Assembly (NCBI RefSeq): GCF_026151205.1
Contig: NC_087072.1
Coordinates: forward strand, 8,927,669-8,991,668
DNA from: Bolinopsis microptera
Lineage: Eukaryota; Ctenophora; Tentaculata; Lobata; Bolinopsidae
Length of the DNA stretch: 64,000 nucleotides
Reading direction: 5' to 3'
Of this stretch, positions 54,701-64,000 are shown piece by piece (the stretch's first letter is position 1; the number at the start of each line of letters is the position of its first letter). A program made the position numbers and the translations under genes. The notes under the pieces were generated by a model. That model was not told the origin of the DNA. It saw only the letters and a list, made by a program, of their open reading frames with translations, and ran no database searches.

Positions 54701-57700
54701 TACATTTTGCCCAATTTAATGGGTTGGAACATATTATAACAAGAGTGAGAAAGTAACATTATAAATAACTTCTCGTCGTCAGGCCATCAACGACCTATCC
54801 ATTTTGATTGTCAGTTATAAATGTTCCCGTGCATAAAAATCTGACTGTTTTACACGATAATGTAGTGAGTAGAATAGAGCGACTAGTATGTATAGGGTAC
54901 AGTAAAACTCTGATTTACCGCGGTTTACAAATGTAATTAGATATTTGTTTAAAAGAAGAAAGATGAACAAAACTGACCAAATTATGATAAGTATCAGCAG
55001 GTGAGATCCTGGTGAACACCTGTAGTGTGTGGTCCCATTCTCTCAGACTGACTGCTAGATCCTCGTTCCTGCAATCCAGATCTTCTACTGGCTTGAGTAG
55101 CCGGGTATTAGCCTTCTCCTGCTCGCACAACCCTGCCAAGTGGGCGGTAATTAGTTATAATTAGCTGTAATCAGCGAAAATGAGCTTAATTTGATAATTG
55201 GGATGATAAAAATGGAAAGTAAGACGTAAGATATCAGTCAAATGAATTAAATAATAATGCTATAAATTATGAGCAGTTAAGTTAAATAATTACCAACCTA
55301 AGTGTCCTAGTAATGTGTATTCAGCTCCAAATGCACTTCTACAATCACGTAGGGGCTTTGATTTGAATAAATAGGATTGTCTATCAGTCGACAGCTCGCT
55401 TGATAGATAGTCCACTTCCACGCTCTGTTAAAACGCAAGGAAATATTTTCAATGTTCAATATAAAATCTTTAACTAACTTGTGAATATTTCTGCTTAAAC
55501 ACTTCACCTAGAACAGTCATCACCTTTCTTTAAGAACTCCACAGTTGTGCGTATTTAATAACTTAACTCAGCCATTATCAAAAATCATAATCCTGTTAAA
55601 TTACGTATTGCACATCAATCTGACTTCTGCAAATGGTTGTTTCAATTTGTCCACGAAGAAAAATCATTAAACTTAGTCGATGTTGGTTAATACGTGACAG
55701 AATCACAGACGTTAATTGTTTAGCGTTGATTGGTGAGATCCGCAAGTTATCAGTTTGCAAATGCCCTGTCTAATATTAGTATATGATCATACTATATTAA
55801 ATTAGAATTAAATCAGCAGCCTGCAAAAACAAGCCTTTTAAAGCGAACTACTCACCACGCAGTCAGTAAGCTCTCTGTGGATGTCCGTGGAACCATCCTT
55901 TGTACAGTGCGCGCTATCATCTCTCACGTGGTCCCAAAGTGCACGCCGCGTACTCGGACCACAGTGCGACTCATCTATACCACTGAGACAGTTCTTGAGT
56001 CCGTCACACAGCAGGTCTCTGGACAGAACCTTGGCTTCTCCCAGCGAACACTTGAACCCTGCAAAATATGTTTGGAAAACTTGAAATATACTGAAAGAAT
56101 CGATTTTTGTTATCTCAAATCTGTCTTGTTTCACCAGCTACAGTGTTTTTCTGAAAAGTACGTGTGTCGTGTATGTGTAGACTTGTTGAAGTGATGACGT
56201 CATCACAAAGTTGATGACGACACCAAGAACCCGCTACTCACTATTCGGTTATTATAACGGGTGATAGTGGTATTACACACTGGAAACTGGTGTGATTATC
56301 ATGTGTAGTATAAGGTCAGTATTATACTACTCATACTACATTTAGTCAAGCAATGATGGACAAAAGTTGTGCGGACGTCACTTTCTTCTTCAGTTATCGG
56401 ATTGCTCGAACTTTCGAACAAAGCGGAATTAAATTATTTCACCAGGAAATTTAACTGGGATTAATCAGGAATTTGTCGGGAATTTGAAAGGGACGGTTAC
56501 TGTAGAAGGTTTGTATATGGTTCAAGAATTAGGCTGTACATATTACGTTGGTGTGTGCTTGATCAATCTTAACAATGGTAATATGAAGAAATGAAGTCAT
56601 TGCTGTAATCTGATTCAGTCTTATCAGTAAAGACCGATAAACAACCTCTAAATGAAATACTAAAATTAGCATTCTTTTTTGACTTCTGTGATGTGATTGA
56701 TAAAGTGTAAAATTAGTGAATTTAACAATGTCAGGAGTGACGTCAGAAGATTCCTTAGATAACTGAGAATTGTTAGATGTCAATGAAAACAATACCAAAA
56801 GTGGCTAATAAATCTGCAATCTGCATCCATTTTTTAGATAAGATTATGACTTCAAAAGTCTGCAAATTAAATTATCGACCGTAACATGATCAAAGGAAAC
56901 TAATCATATTAGTTTAGAACTAGAATCATATTGACGTCATCTGGAATATTGTGGATATTCTGTAGAATTCTACAAAACTCTTGAAATCCAGTTCACGCTT
57001 CTTTCGACGAATTATAATTTGTTTAAACAACTAACTTCAAATTTGTTTGAACGAATTACAACTAACGTCATAACAGGCGATCGTTTAAACTCATAAAATA
57101 TTGACGTAGCAAAAATTTACCATGAAATCGTTTTGAAATACGATACGAGTTGAAATGTCAACTGCTAAGGGGTAAATAAACAATAACATAATAACAATCA
57201 GATCACAGATGATCACAGATGGTTAGGGACGGACGGACGGACGGACAAACCTTCGTGTTCAGTACACTGGAGCTCGTCAGTGCCGTCCCTACAATCTGAG
57301 ATACCGTCACAGTGTGACAATGCTGTGTAACATCTTGACTTGTCATTACACTGGTACCACAATGTCTCATCCTCATCAGAGCCGTCCAGACAATCGTCTA
57401 CCTGTGATCCAGACGATATATTAGTTACACTGTGTAACATTGTGTAACACTGTGTAACATTGTGTAACACTGTGTAACATTGTGTAACATTGTGTAACAT
57501 TGTGTAACATTGTGTAACATTGTGTAACATTGTGTAACATTGTGTAACACTGTGTAACATTGTGTAACATTGTGAAACACTGTGTAACATTGTGTAACAT
57601 TGTGTAACATTGTGTAACATTGTGTAACATTGTGTAACATTGTGTAACATTGTGTAACATTGTGTAACATTGTGTAACATTGTGTAACATTGTGTAACAT

Positions 57701-60700
57701 TGTGTAACATTGTGTAACATTGTGTAACATTGTGTAACATTGTGTAACATTGTGTAACATTGTGTAACATTGTGTAACATTGTGTAACATTGTGTAACAT
57801 TGTGTAACATTGTGTAACATTGTGTAACATTGTGTAACATTGTGTAACATTGTGAAACACTGTGTAACATTGTGAAACACTGTGTAACATTGTGTAACAT
57901 TGTGTAACATTGTGTAACATTGTGTAACATTGTGTAACATTGTGTAACATTGTGAAACATTGTGTTATATTAATACATATAGCGTTGCATAGTGCCAAAT
58001 AGTGTTATTCTTGACTTCAGAGCTAATATCAGTAAATGTATGGCGACTAAAATGAGCTTATTTATTATCAAACTCAGTAAACTAGTGAGATGAACAAAAC
58101 CCCCAACACATTAAACAAGCCTTTGAATCTACCACCGCTTAGTCACACGCACACACACACACTACACATACCACTCTCTCACAGTGCCCGAATAATAATT
58201 TGATATTAATGCACTGGAGTATTGGTTCTGAACCCAATAATAACAGTATAATAAAGTAGTAGCTTACCCCGTCACACAGCCAGAGCTCAGGCACATAGCT
58301 AACTGAGCCGGTAAATGTTCTAGAACTTTCCGAACACTTTACTTTCTTATCACAAACTTCCGCCTCGTCTATTCCACCTGACAGGATGAGGTTCGTATGT
58401 CTTAGTAAACTCGTTATCTTTGACAATATAGAGTGTAAAACACCGGGAAATGAATTCATCACAATATTCGACATATGTTCGGGAGCGAAATACTAAATGT
58501 ATAAAATATACAAGTTTTTACAGGGATATTACGAGTTGTCGTATACTCGTAATTTTATAAAATATTTAGCCTACTTTATTGACTGCTAATATGTAGTCCA
58601 CTGTCGTTATATCGAGTTACTCAGCCGATATAACATTTGAATATTAGATTCTAACATTTATTATACGCTTCGAGATTAAAAGTATACCCAAAGAAGATGT
58701 ACATTTAAGTAATTTAAGCGAAATATTAATAATATTTTATATTACTGCACTATAAATCGAGCATGTAAATTGTAAAGCGCCTGTCTTCAATTCTTAAGAG
58801 TGAAAGTGAAAATGAGGCTTTACCTAGACAATCAGAAATTCCATCGCAAATCTGATGTTTGTGGATGTGTCGAAAGTGGGGGTGATCAGTTGATGTCTTG
58901 TTTCTCCGCAAGCATTCCTGAGAAAGGTCCTCACAGAGAGCTGAGTCCAAGTTGTCAACACATCGACCATCAGCTTCTCCCTGACACACCTTATCTCGGG
59001 CTAGTGAAATAAGTAGCCCTGAAAGTGAAAGTGAAAGTGAAAGTGTATTGGTTAGCTCGTGCATTATCATACTGGGCAGGATCAATAATCTGTTTATTTA
59101 GACACATGATTTCCTTATTGGCCTTTTAATTTCAACTAATGTCACTATGTCATGAAACATTAACCCACGATGACATACCAGTATCAGTTGGGCACCTCAA
59201 ATCGTCCCCTTCCCGTCCCGTGTCGTCCCCAACTAGTCCCATATCGTCCCCAACTCCTTCCTCGCTCTTGTCACGGGAGGCAGTACAGTTGGACTCGTCG
59301 CTGTGGTCATCACACTCGTGACACCCGTTACATACGAACACCTGTCGATGTGAAAGTGAAAGTGAAAGTACTTCTGGAAGGGAGACGCTCATGTTTCGGT
59401 ACTGATAGTGAAAGTGAAAGTGAAAGTGATAGTGAAAGTACCTCTGGAAGGGAGACGCTCATGTTACGGTACTGGCATGTTACTCCGGTGACTGAACTGC
59501 AGTTCCATCTACGGGGTTTAGGAGAACATTTAGTAACATTAGTAAGGTTATAATTATTATAGATACATATATATATATTAAGACGCAATGAAACTAACGG
59601 ACCACGATGTATGGGGACTTCTATATATATTTTAGTGTCTCATTTCCAACTGATTATTTGTGAAGAAGAACCATCAAGGCCGCCTATCATTATTTAATGA
59701 TATGTAGATTATGCCTATTATTACACATGCCGCCTGTATACCTGTTCTATTAAGAATATTATCTGTTACCACCCATAAGAAATACCTGATATACTCTGTC
59801 ATGAAGTCCAGAGCTATGACCTGGCACCTGTCCTCTATCTCTATAAACTTCAGATCTTCTGTCAGTCTTGTCAGCAATTTCTCGCACTTTCCTCCGCACC
59901 TAGCTCACAGCAGGTTTTATAAATCATGGCTCAAAGGATTGCATATAATCACAAAGTCTGGAACATGCAACAAGTTCACGATTACGTAGATAGTGTGCAA
60001 ATACCAAGTTTTGATAAAGAAAATAGTGCGCAGTAAAGCGTCACAAAGATAAATTACCTAATCTCATCCTCGTCACTATTATCTTTGCAGTGTTGGACTC
60101 CGTCACAAATGTTCTTGTCAGGGAGCCATTTAACACTGTCACTGTAACCATGGGATAACACTTGGGCACACACTACACCTGTAATGATATATATGTACTT
60201 TCAGGGGAGAAAGTAAAAGTGAAATAAATTTGCCGGTTAGTCGTCATCCATCGCGATGATATAGCTTCTAGGTAGAAATGGAGTATGTATAGTGGTATGA
60301 TAGCCCTGTATAGTTGCCCTGTATAGTTTCCCTGTGGTCTACCACTCGTGATGTTGAAAACATTCAAAGGATATTTTCCATTGTCTGTTATTTCAAAGCA
60401 GCACGCCAAAAAGTGAGAGGTGCTATTTTGATCTAGAAATGGCATATGTTTAGTTGTTTTAGTTTCTTTCTAAAAGAGTATGCCTGACTTGCTCTGAGGT
60501 TACCTCCTCTTTGAAGTCATGATATTAACATGCTCCCCAATAGCTGTGGGCAGTGATCTAACATAAATCATAATGGTAACGGCTTATATTATAATGTTGT
60601 TACTTTTAATAAGATGACAAGCAACCACCCCCTTTAATCGGCCACACAAACGCTTTAGCTTTATTGTTTAATAAACCGCTCAATTTAGGGTCAAACCACA

Positions 60701-63700
60701 ACAAACTATTATTTTCAACGATAACTCGAAAATCAGTTAGAGTCCCAATCTCACCGTTCCATTTGTACCCTGGTATAAAGTGAAAGTGAAAGTGAAAGTC
60801 AACTACCTCCTTGGCAGTGTTCCTCGTCCTCATTATTTCTACAGTGTTTGTCTCCATCACAGATGTGTTCCTGTGACACTGCCGCATACAGGTTAGGGTG
60901 AGCTGATATCTCAGAATGTACACAGAACAAATCCTCCTTCTCACATCTGAAATACGGATTGTATATCTCCGAAGTTTCTTTTTTCATTGCCTGTCAAAAA
61001 TAAATTCCAGCATACAAAAGGAATGTTAAAGAAATGGTAAATCCCTAGGAAGGAATGTGACCTGCCGTCCCGGATTGCCGTCCCCCGACACCCACACAGA
61101 TGATACCCGTACTGCTCTCCAGTGCAGGTCCCCTCTCTTAGACCCTGGAAATAGCAGTCCCCTCCTTCACCGTACGATGCTGTGTAGTATTGTCCTGGGA
61201 ATGTGGCACTCTGTTTTAGGAATTTAATGTTCTTGGGTCAGAATACTTTGTTCTGTAAATTCTTTTAGTAGAAAAAAACTGTATCCTGCACCAGAAGAAT
61301 GTCTTCTGATTCAGCCAGTTTTTTTCTTAAAAGAGCTCATTTCCATCGACTATCGCCATTAATTCCTACATTCCACAGAGGATAAAAAACAAGATAAGTA
61401 AGATATTGTTACTAAGTAGCAAATTTAAAAAATAAGTACAAATTAAGAAACCTGGAGCCTCGAAACATTCGTAGATGGTTCGAGTTGAGTTGAGGATATC
61501 TTGACACGTGTGCCTCACGTGACTTTGTATTATCTTGAGAGGACAATGTCCGGAGTGAAGAAGACATCTTGCTAGTGGTAGTGCCACTACCGACCAAAAC
61601 AAGAAAAACATGGCCGAGCTCAAACAAGTTTGAACTTTGATCTAAAATCGTTGAGCTTAAATACTTAAATAGTTCTGTTTGTACGTGAAACGATTAGAAA
61701 TTAACTAGAAATTGTGATACCGATTTGGAATGAACTACTGGCTACATTATTTTCATCCGGAAATGAATGAGCAACTAACAATAGAGTTGATAGTAGTGAT
61801 GGATGCCTTTGTCAAGGCAACAAGTCATATTGTAATCGAACGTGGAGACCGATTTCTATTGCACTGATAATGATTGTCTGTGCGAATAAGAGATTATGTA
61901 ATTGTAAAGCGAATCACCAACACTACCTTGTCTCGGTAGAGATTCTTCACGTATAATAACATGGTAAGATATTCATCATATCAAAATATTCTTGAGACTG
62001 TGCTCCACGTGCAAATGATACCGAACCCTTGCACGTGCAAAAGACAGCAAGTTAACATTGCAGTACTCGTGTTTCCGGAATGACGTAACAATTCGGGTAT
62101 AGGGAGAGTAGTCTGCTGGTATTGACTATTGAGTCTTCACTCTTCACTTAATTCTCCACTTAATTCATGAAACATTAATTTTGTAATTTATGTCGGATAT
62201 TCCACATAATGTCAGTTACATGTCAAAAGTTATGTAACCTTATCATGTAATGGTAGGAACTGTTGCGAACATGAGTTTTGAAACTGACACTACTATTGAT
62301 AATAAGATAAGTGTAACACGGTATTATGAAGGAGTATCAGAGTGGGTGTTTTATAGAAATCAGCTTCTTGAACTGATTATTCTAATTTCATCTCAGCCAC
62401 ACAGGCAATCTATCTACGATATCATTAATCAGCCACTCCTCCTCTTCTTTTAAGGTTTAACCTCTGTGAATATGTTATACAGTTCGAACTTACAACTAGA
62501 AATAAGCGCCCGTATGAAATATGCATAATTTAGATCTACACGATTTTTGTGCACGCTTAATTTGCAATAGAATGTGTCAAGATGGCAAGCTCAGCCAAAA
62601 AAGAAGATCTTATGTTTAACTTTACTGCAGTTCATGTAGAAAACGTACCAGATATTTTATGATATAAATAGGACGGCTAAATTCCCATCTAAATTCCCCG
62701 TTGACAATTAAGTCTGAGTATTTCAAGGAGACTATAAGAATTAAGAATTAAACATTAAGTTGAGCTAAGATCAGTATAATTTTGGGACCTTTACTGATAG
62801 TTGAAATTCGACATATGACGTCATCTAGCGTCATCTAGCGTCATCTAGCGTGAAATATCGCCAGATGATGATAGATGACGCTAGATGACGCTAGATGACG
62901 CTAGATGACGCCAATTAGCGACATTGTCGCTAAGTGCACGGCACCTTTCGAATGTCGCTATCTATCTGGCGATATTTCACGCTAGATGACGCTAGATGAC
63001 GCTAGATGACGTCATATGTCGAATTTCAACTATCAGTAAAGGTCCTAATTTTGGACATGTCAGATTTAAGGTATCTGAACACAATTTTCTATCCAGCGGG
63101 ATGCGATCTATTGGATAATATGGGCAAAATTGTAAAATCACCAAGAATCGCACCACATAATTTATGACATATCAACTAAAAATTTGCTACAACGTAACCT
63201 CTTATTTCCTATGAACTTGCTACAATTTTGCTATAACGCTCTCACCTTTTCAGTACAAGAACCCAAGTCCTATCAGTAACCTTGCCCTCACTACACAACG
63301 ATTTCTACGTTCCAGCTAGGGGCTTCATGAAGCGACCTGTTGCTTCCAACAGATTTGTGGTGAGTTACCATGGTTACTGTTATTAGTTACTACGGTCACT
63401 AAATTGTTGACATTCTTCAGTTCATAGAGCACCGTTATTACTTGTTGTTTTAGCTAACAGATATTTAGATACCATTATATAATAATGAATCGGTGCCCGG
63501 TGGTATGCATTCTAATCGACCCGTTTATGAAATTACGCTGCATACCGTATTTATGTGAAGCAAATTGAACCCCAAATCGTCCTCGAAAACATTTTGGTCA
63601 CGTGATATGCATCGAAGTCGCTGGTTGGTTAGTTCGGATGATTTGGAACTGTTATATAGTGTTCCCTCTATTTCCCTCTATTTCAGCCAACCGAGGGAAG

Positions 63701-63794
63701 ATTAAGATCTAGTCAGGAGCTAAGCCCACGAGACAGATTGCGTGTGGAGAATGACTTGTTACTTTTAGCCAAGGAGCGGTTAAGGAAATCTATG
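48709..63794 (+). CDS. Unrecognised Ser-Pro-rich protein, 4 exons seen, incomplete at 3' end
   Basis: Exons 48709-48795, 49270-49379, 63254-63359 and 63687-63794 have proper splice sites and join in phase: AAG|GTCAGC then CAG|GTG; AG|GT then CAG|T; GTG|GT then CAG|CC; the last ends ATG|GTAAGG and the gene continues past the window. The first 137 residues contain repeated S-P sites (RLSPIKK, VSPLPGSP, ELSPRD), a basic GFMKRPVASNRF and a leucine-rich helix (RVENDLLLLAKERLRK). These suggest a proline-directed-kinase substrate with a short coiled segment (inference); I recognise no family. TTCTTTAG lies just upstream of the ATG. Intron 2 (49380-63253, about 13.9 kb) contains the entire LDLa-7TM gene on the opposite strand. 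Joining across so long an intron is supported by phase only. Confidence 0.55.
49745..49885 (+). repeat. Tandem repeat, 41-bp unit, about 3.5 copies
   Basis: Unit 'cggaccactcgacacacact' plus 'agccaatcacagggctgtatt'. Each full copy contains a CCAAT word. It lies in intron 2 of the Ser-Pro-rich gene. Confidence 0.75.
50297..50427 (-). pseudogene. Probable former C-terminal coding end of the LDLa-7TM gene
   Basis: Beyond the transposon (50428-51479) the receptor's reading frame resumes exactly in phase after the target duplication. It continues through the GHGVG repeat into about 37 hydrophilic residues rich in Ser, Lys and Arg (GQYKGFGEPFKRTRLSQESS onward) to a TAA at 50297-50299. This looks like the ancestral cytoplasmic tail, now cut off by the insertion. 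If the transposon were spliced out, the tail could still be used. Confidence 0.55.
50428..51479. mobile_element. hAT-like non-autonomous element inserted in a coding exon
   Basis: 14-bp terminal inverted repeats CAGGGGTGTAGGAA / TTCCTACACCCCTG. The flanking 8-bp target duplication is TCCTACAC (50420-50427 and 51480-51487). The 8-bp duplication and CAGGGGTG end are hAT-like. Caveat: the duplication lies in a short local repeat 'catgtcctacac'. The interior has a 243-bp unit in about two and a half tandem copies ('ggctca' starts at 50781, 51024 and 51267), plus short 'cgcgattttt' repeats near 50545-50620. No transposase. It carries a module shared with the 2676-3285 element. Confidence 0.85.
51381..61611 (-). 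CDS. LDLa-repeat seven-transmembrane receptor-like protein, 15 exons, about 1105 aa
   Basis: Exons: 61452-61611, 61062-61194, 60807-60946, 60058-60178, 59786-59899, 59442-59508, 59179-59341, 58824-59018, 58268-58377, 57251-57401, 55856-56058, 55298-55424, 54978-55132, 52943-53089, 51381-52712; all junctions are GT-AG and in phase. A signal peptide (MFFLFWSVVALPLARC) leads into a Cys-rich region (to about 98). About nine LDLa-like modules follow with CDG..DC...DE..C cores (for example HICDGDKHCRNNEDEEHC, HCDGISDCRDGTDELQC, VCDGVADCPDSSDEC), interrupted by unclassified segments (exons 12-13). The last exon holds seven hydrophobic segments from about residue 699 to 1043; segment 3 ends in SSRY, faintly like the DRY motif of class A GPCRs. 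There is a long loop of about 95 residues between segments 4 and 5. No LRRs, hormone-binding or kinase domain. The final 32 residues and the stop come from the inserted transposon. Ligand unknown; LDLa modules usually bind calcium and protein ligands. Confidence 0.8.
53528..53574. promoter_or_regulatory. Four tandem perfect CRE sites
   Basis: TGACGTCA, the palindromic CREB/ATF site, occurs at 53528-53535, 53541-53548, 53554-53561 and 53567-53574 in a 13-bp tandem repeat. It lies in the 1.9-kb intron 13 of the LDLa-7TM gene. Could be an intronic cAMP-responsive enhancer or a chance microsatellite. Confidence 0.55.
54192..54251. promoter_or_regulatory. Four tandem E-boxes, 18-bp period
   Basis: CACGTG at 54192-54197, 54210-54215, 54228-54233 and 54246-54251, separated by 'tctcgttatttg' or a close variant. 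It lies in the same intron as the CRE array. Candidate bHLH (MYC/USF/CLOCK-type) binding cluster. Confidence 0.5.
57228..57248 (+). repeat. GGAC tetranucleotide run
   Basis: About five copies of 'ggac' immediately downstream (sense) of the exon 10 donor of the receptor gene. Confidence 0.7.
57426..57966 (-). repeat. Decanucleotide minisatellite, about 54 copies, in receptor intron 9
   Basis: Unit 'tgtgtaacat' (ATGTTACACA on the sense strand), with a few copies changed to 'tgtgaaacac' or 'tgtgtaacac'. A 10-bp unit without stops leaves all three sense frames open. It sits just upstream of exon 10 (57251-57401), and the exon's own acceptor (TCACAG) makes it intronic. Confidence 0.9.
58799..60800 (-). 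repeat. (TTTCAC)n microsatellites next to receptor splice sites
   Basis: On the sense strand, short CACTTT runs lie at 60779-60799 (just past the exon 3 donor), about 59352-59370 and 59407-59439 (around exon 6/7), 59019-59044 (reading CACTTTCAG directly into exon 8) and 58800-58812 (just past the exon 8 donor). A diverged copy follows the exon 14 donor near 52915-52937. The stretch 59375-59440 also duplicates the end of exon 6 together with its donor. Confidence 0.65.
61630..62775. other. Upstream flank of LDLa-7TM gene; no further gene
   Basis: Lies inside intron 2 of the Ser-Pro-rich gene. Contains candidate promoter sequence for the minus-strand receptor. An open frame at 62250-62453 has no motif. 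Confidence 0.4.
62785..63045. mobile_element. 261-bp inverted-repeat MITE with perfect 8-bp target duplication
   Basis: Begins GGACCTTTACTGATAGTTG and ends with the complement; the arms are about 85-100 bp. Flanked by TAATTTTG at 62777-62784 and 63046-63053. Subterminal and central (AGATGACGCT)-type repeats fill it, and a CRE word TGACGTCA occurs in each arm (62816-62823, 63007-63014). The 8-bp duplication suggests hAT-type mobilisation. Located about 200 bp before exon 3 of the Ser-Pro-rich gene. Confidence 0.85.
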
Positions 63795-64000
63795 GTAAGG
63801 GGGGTTCTTACAAATCATTAATAATTCAGATTGTATCTAAAATTCATAAACATTTTTCCCTATATGTATGTTTATTCTCACTCAGTAACTAGCACTAAAA
63901 TTAGCGCTTAACTTGCCGAGAAATGATATCACTCACTTGACACTGCAATTCAACATTTTATATTCTTCTAAAATTAGATGGGATGTCATATATTTACATT

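Noticed and set aside
57213-57998. 261-codon minus-strand frame through the decanucleotide satellite into LDLa sequence
   Set aside because: Only its end (57251-57401) is a real exon, with its own acceptor and matching phase to exon 9. The rest is a stop-free 10-bp satellite open in every frame.
60947-60990. Upstream acceptor (GACAG at 60991) for receptor exon 3
   Set aside because: Joining there breaks the frame with an immediate TGA. The acceptor TTTCAG before 60946 keeps phase and starts cleanly at the LDLa cysteine.

Overview
This window is nuclear DNA from an animal, most likely an invertebrate. The genes have short GT-AG introns, and they include cyclin J, UTP18, CTNNBL1, DHX15, a Nova-like KH protein and a PKI-like kinase inhibitor. 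The intergenic DNA is AT-rich and full of small non-autonomous DNA transposons, non-LTR retrotransposon fragments, minisatellites and long G/C homopolymers. I cannot name the phylum from sequence alone. There are no bacterial operons, no CRISPR array and no rRNA or tRNA gene that I could support. All exon boundaries below were read by eye and checked for splice dinucleotides and reading phase.

Layout. 1-4 kb: dispersed repeats and a TA-flanked inverted-repeat element carrying a 112-nt G run. 4.2-8.5 kb (minus): a complete seven-exon cyclin J gene with a perfect 33-bp-arm palindrome just past its stop. 9.3-13.2 kb: a hAT-like element with a second element nested in it, a 116-bp tandem repeat and retroelement debris. 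13.3-16.6 kb (plus): a decayed endonuclease plus reverse-transcriptase LINE. 16.7-18 kb: the same repeat blocks as at the left end. 18.7-34.2 kb (minus): four co-directional RNA-processing genes in the order Nova-like KH protein, UTP18, CTNNBL1, DHX15, separated by only 632, 358 and 358 bp. 34.3-42.8 kb: gene-poor, with an 807-bp near-complete foldback. 42.8-43.7 kb (plus): a two-exon 60-residue protein carrying the PKI pseudosubstrate motif. 46.9-47.8 kb: a 40-bp minisatellite. 48.7-63.8 kb (plus): an unrecognised Ser-Pro-rich gene whose roughly 13.9-kb intron contains, on the opposite strand, a 15-exon gene (51.4-61.6 kb) for a secreted/membrane protein with about nine LDLa modules and seven membrane segments.

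Working together. DHX15 (Prp43) acts in spliceosome disassembly and ribosome biogenesis, CTNNBL1 in the Prp19/CDC5L part of the spliceosome, UTP18 in the SSU processome, and Nova-like KH proteins in alternative splicing, so the four-gene block is functionally coherent and spaced like an operon-style cluster. The most novel items are the LDLa-7TM receptor with its transposon-replaced C-terminal tail, the short PKI-like gene, and the CRE and E-box arrays inside the receptor's intron.
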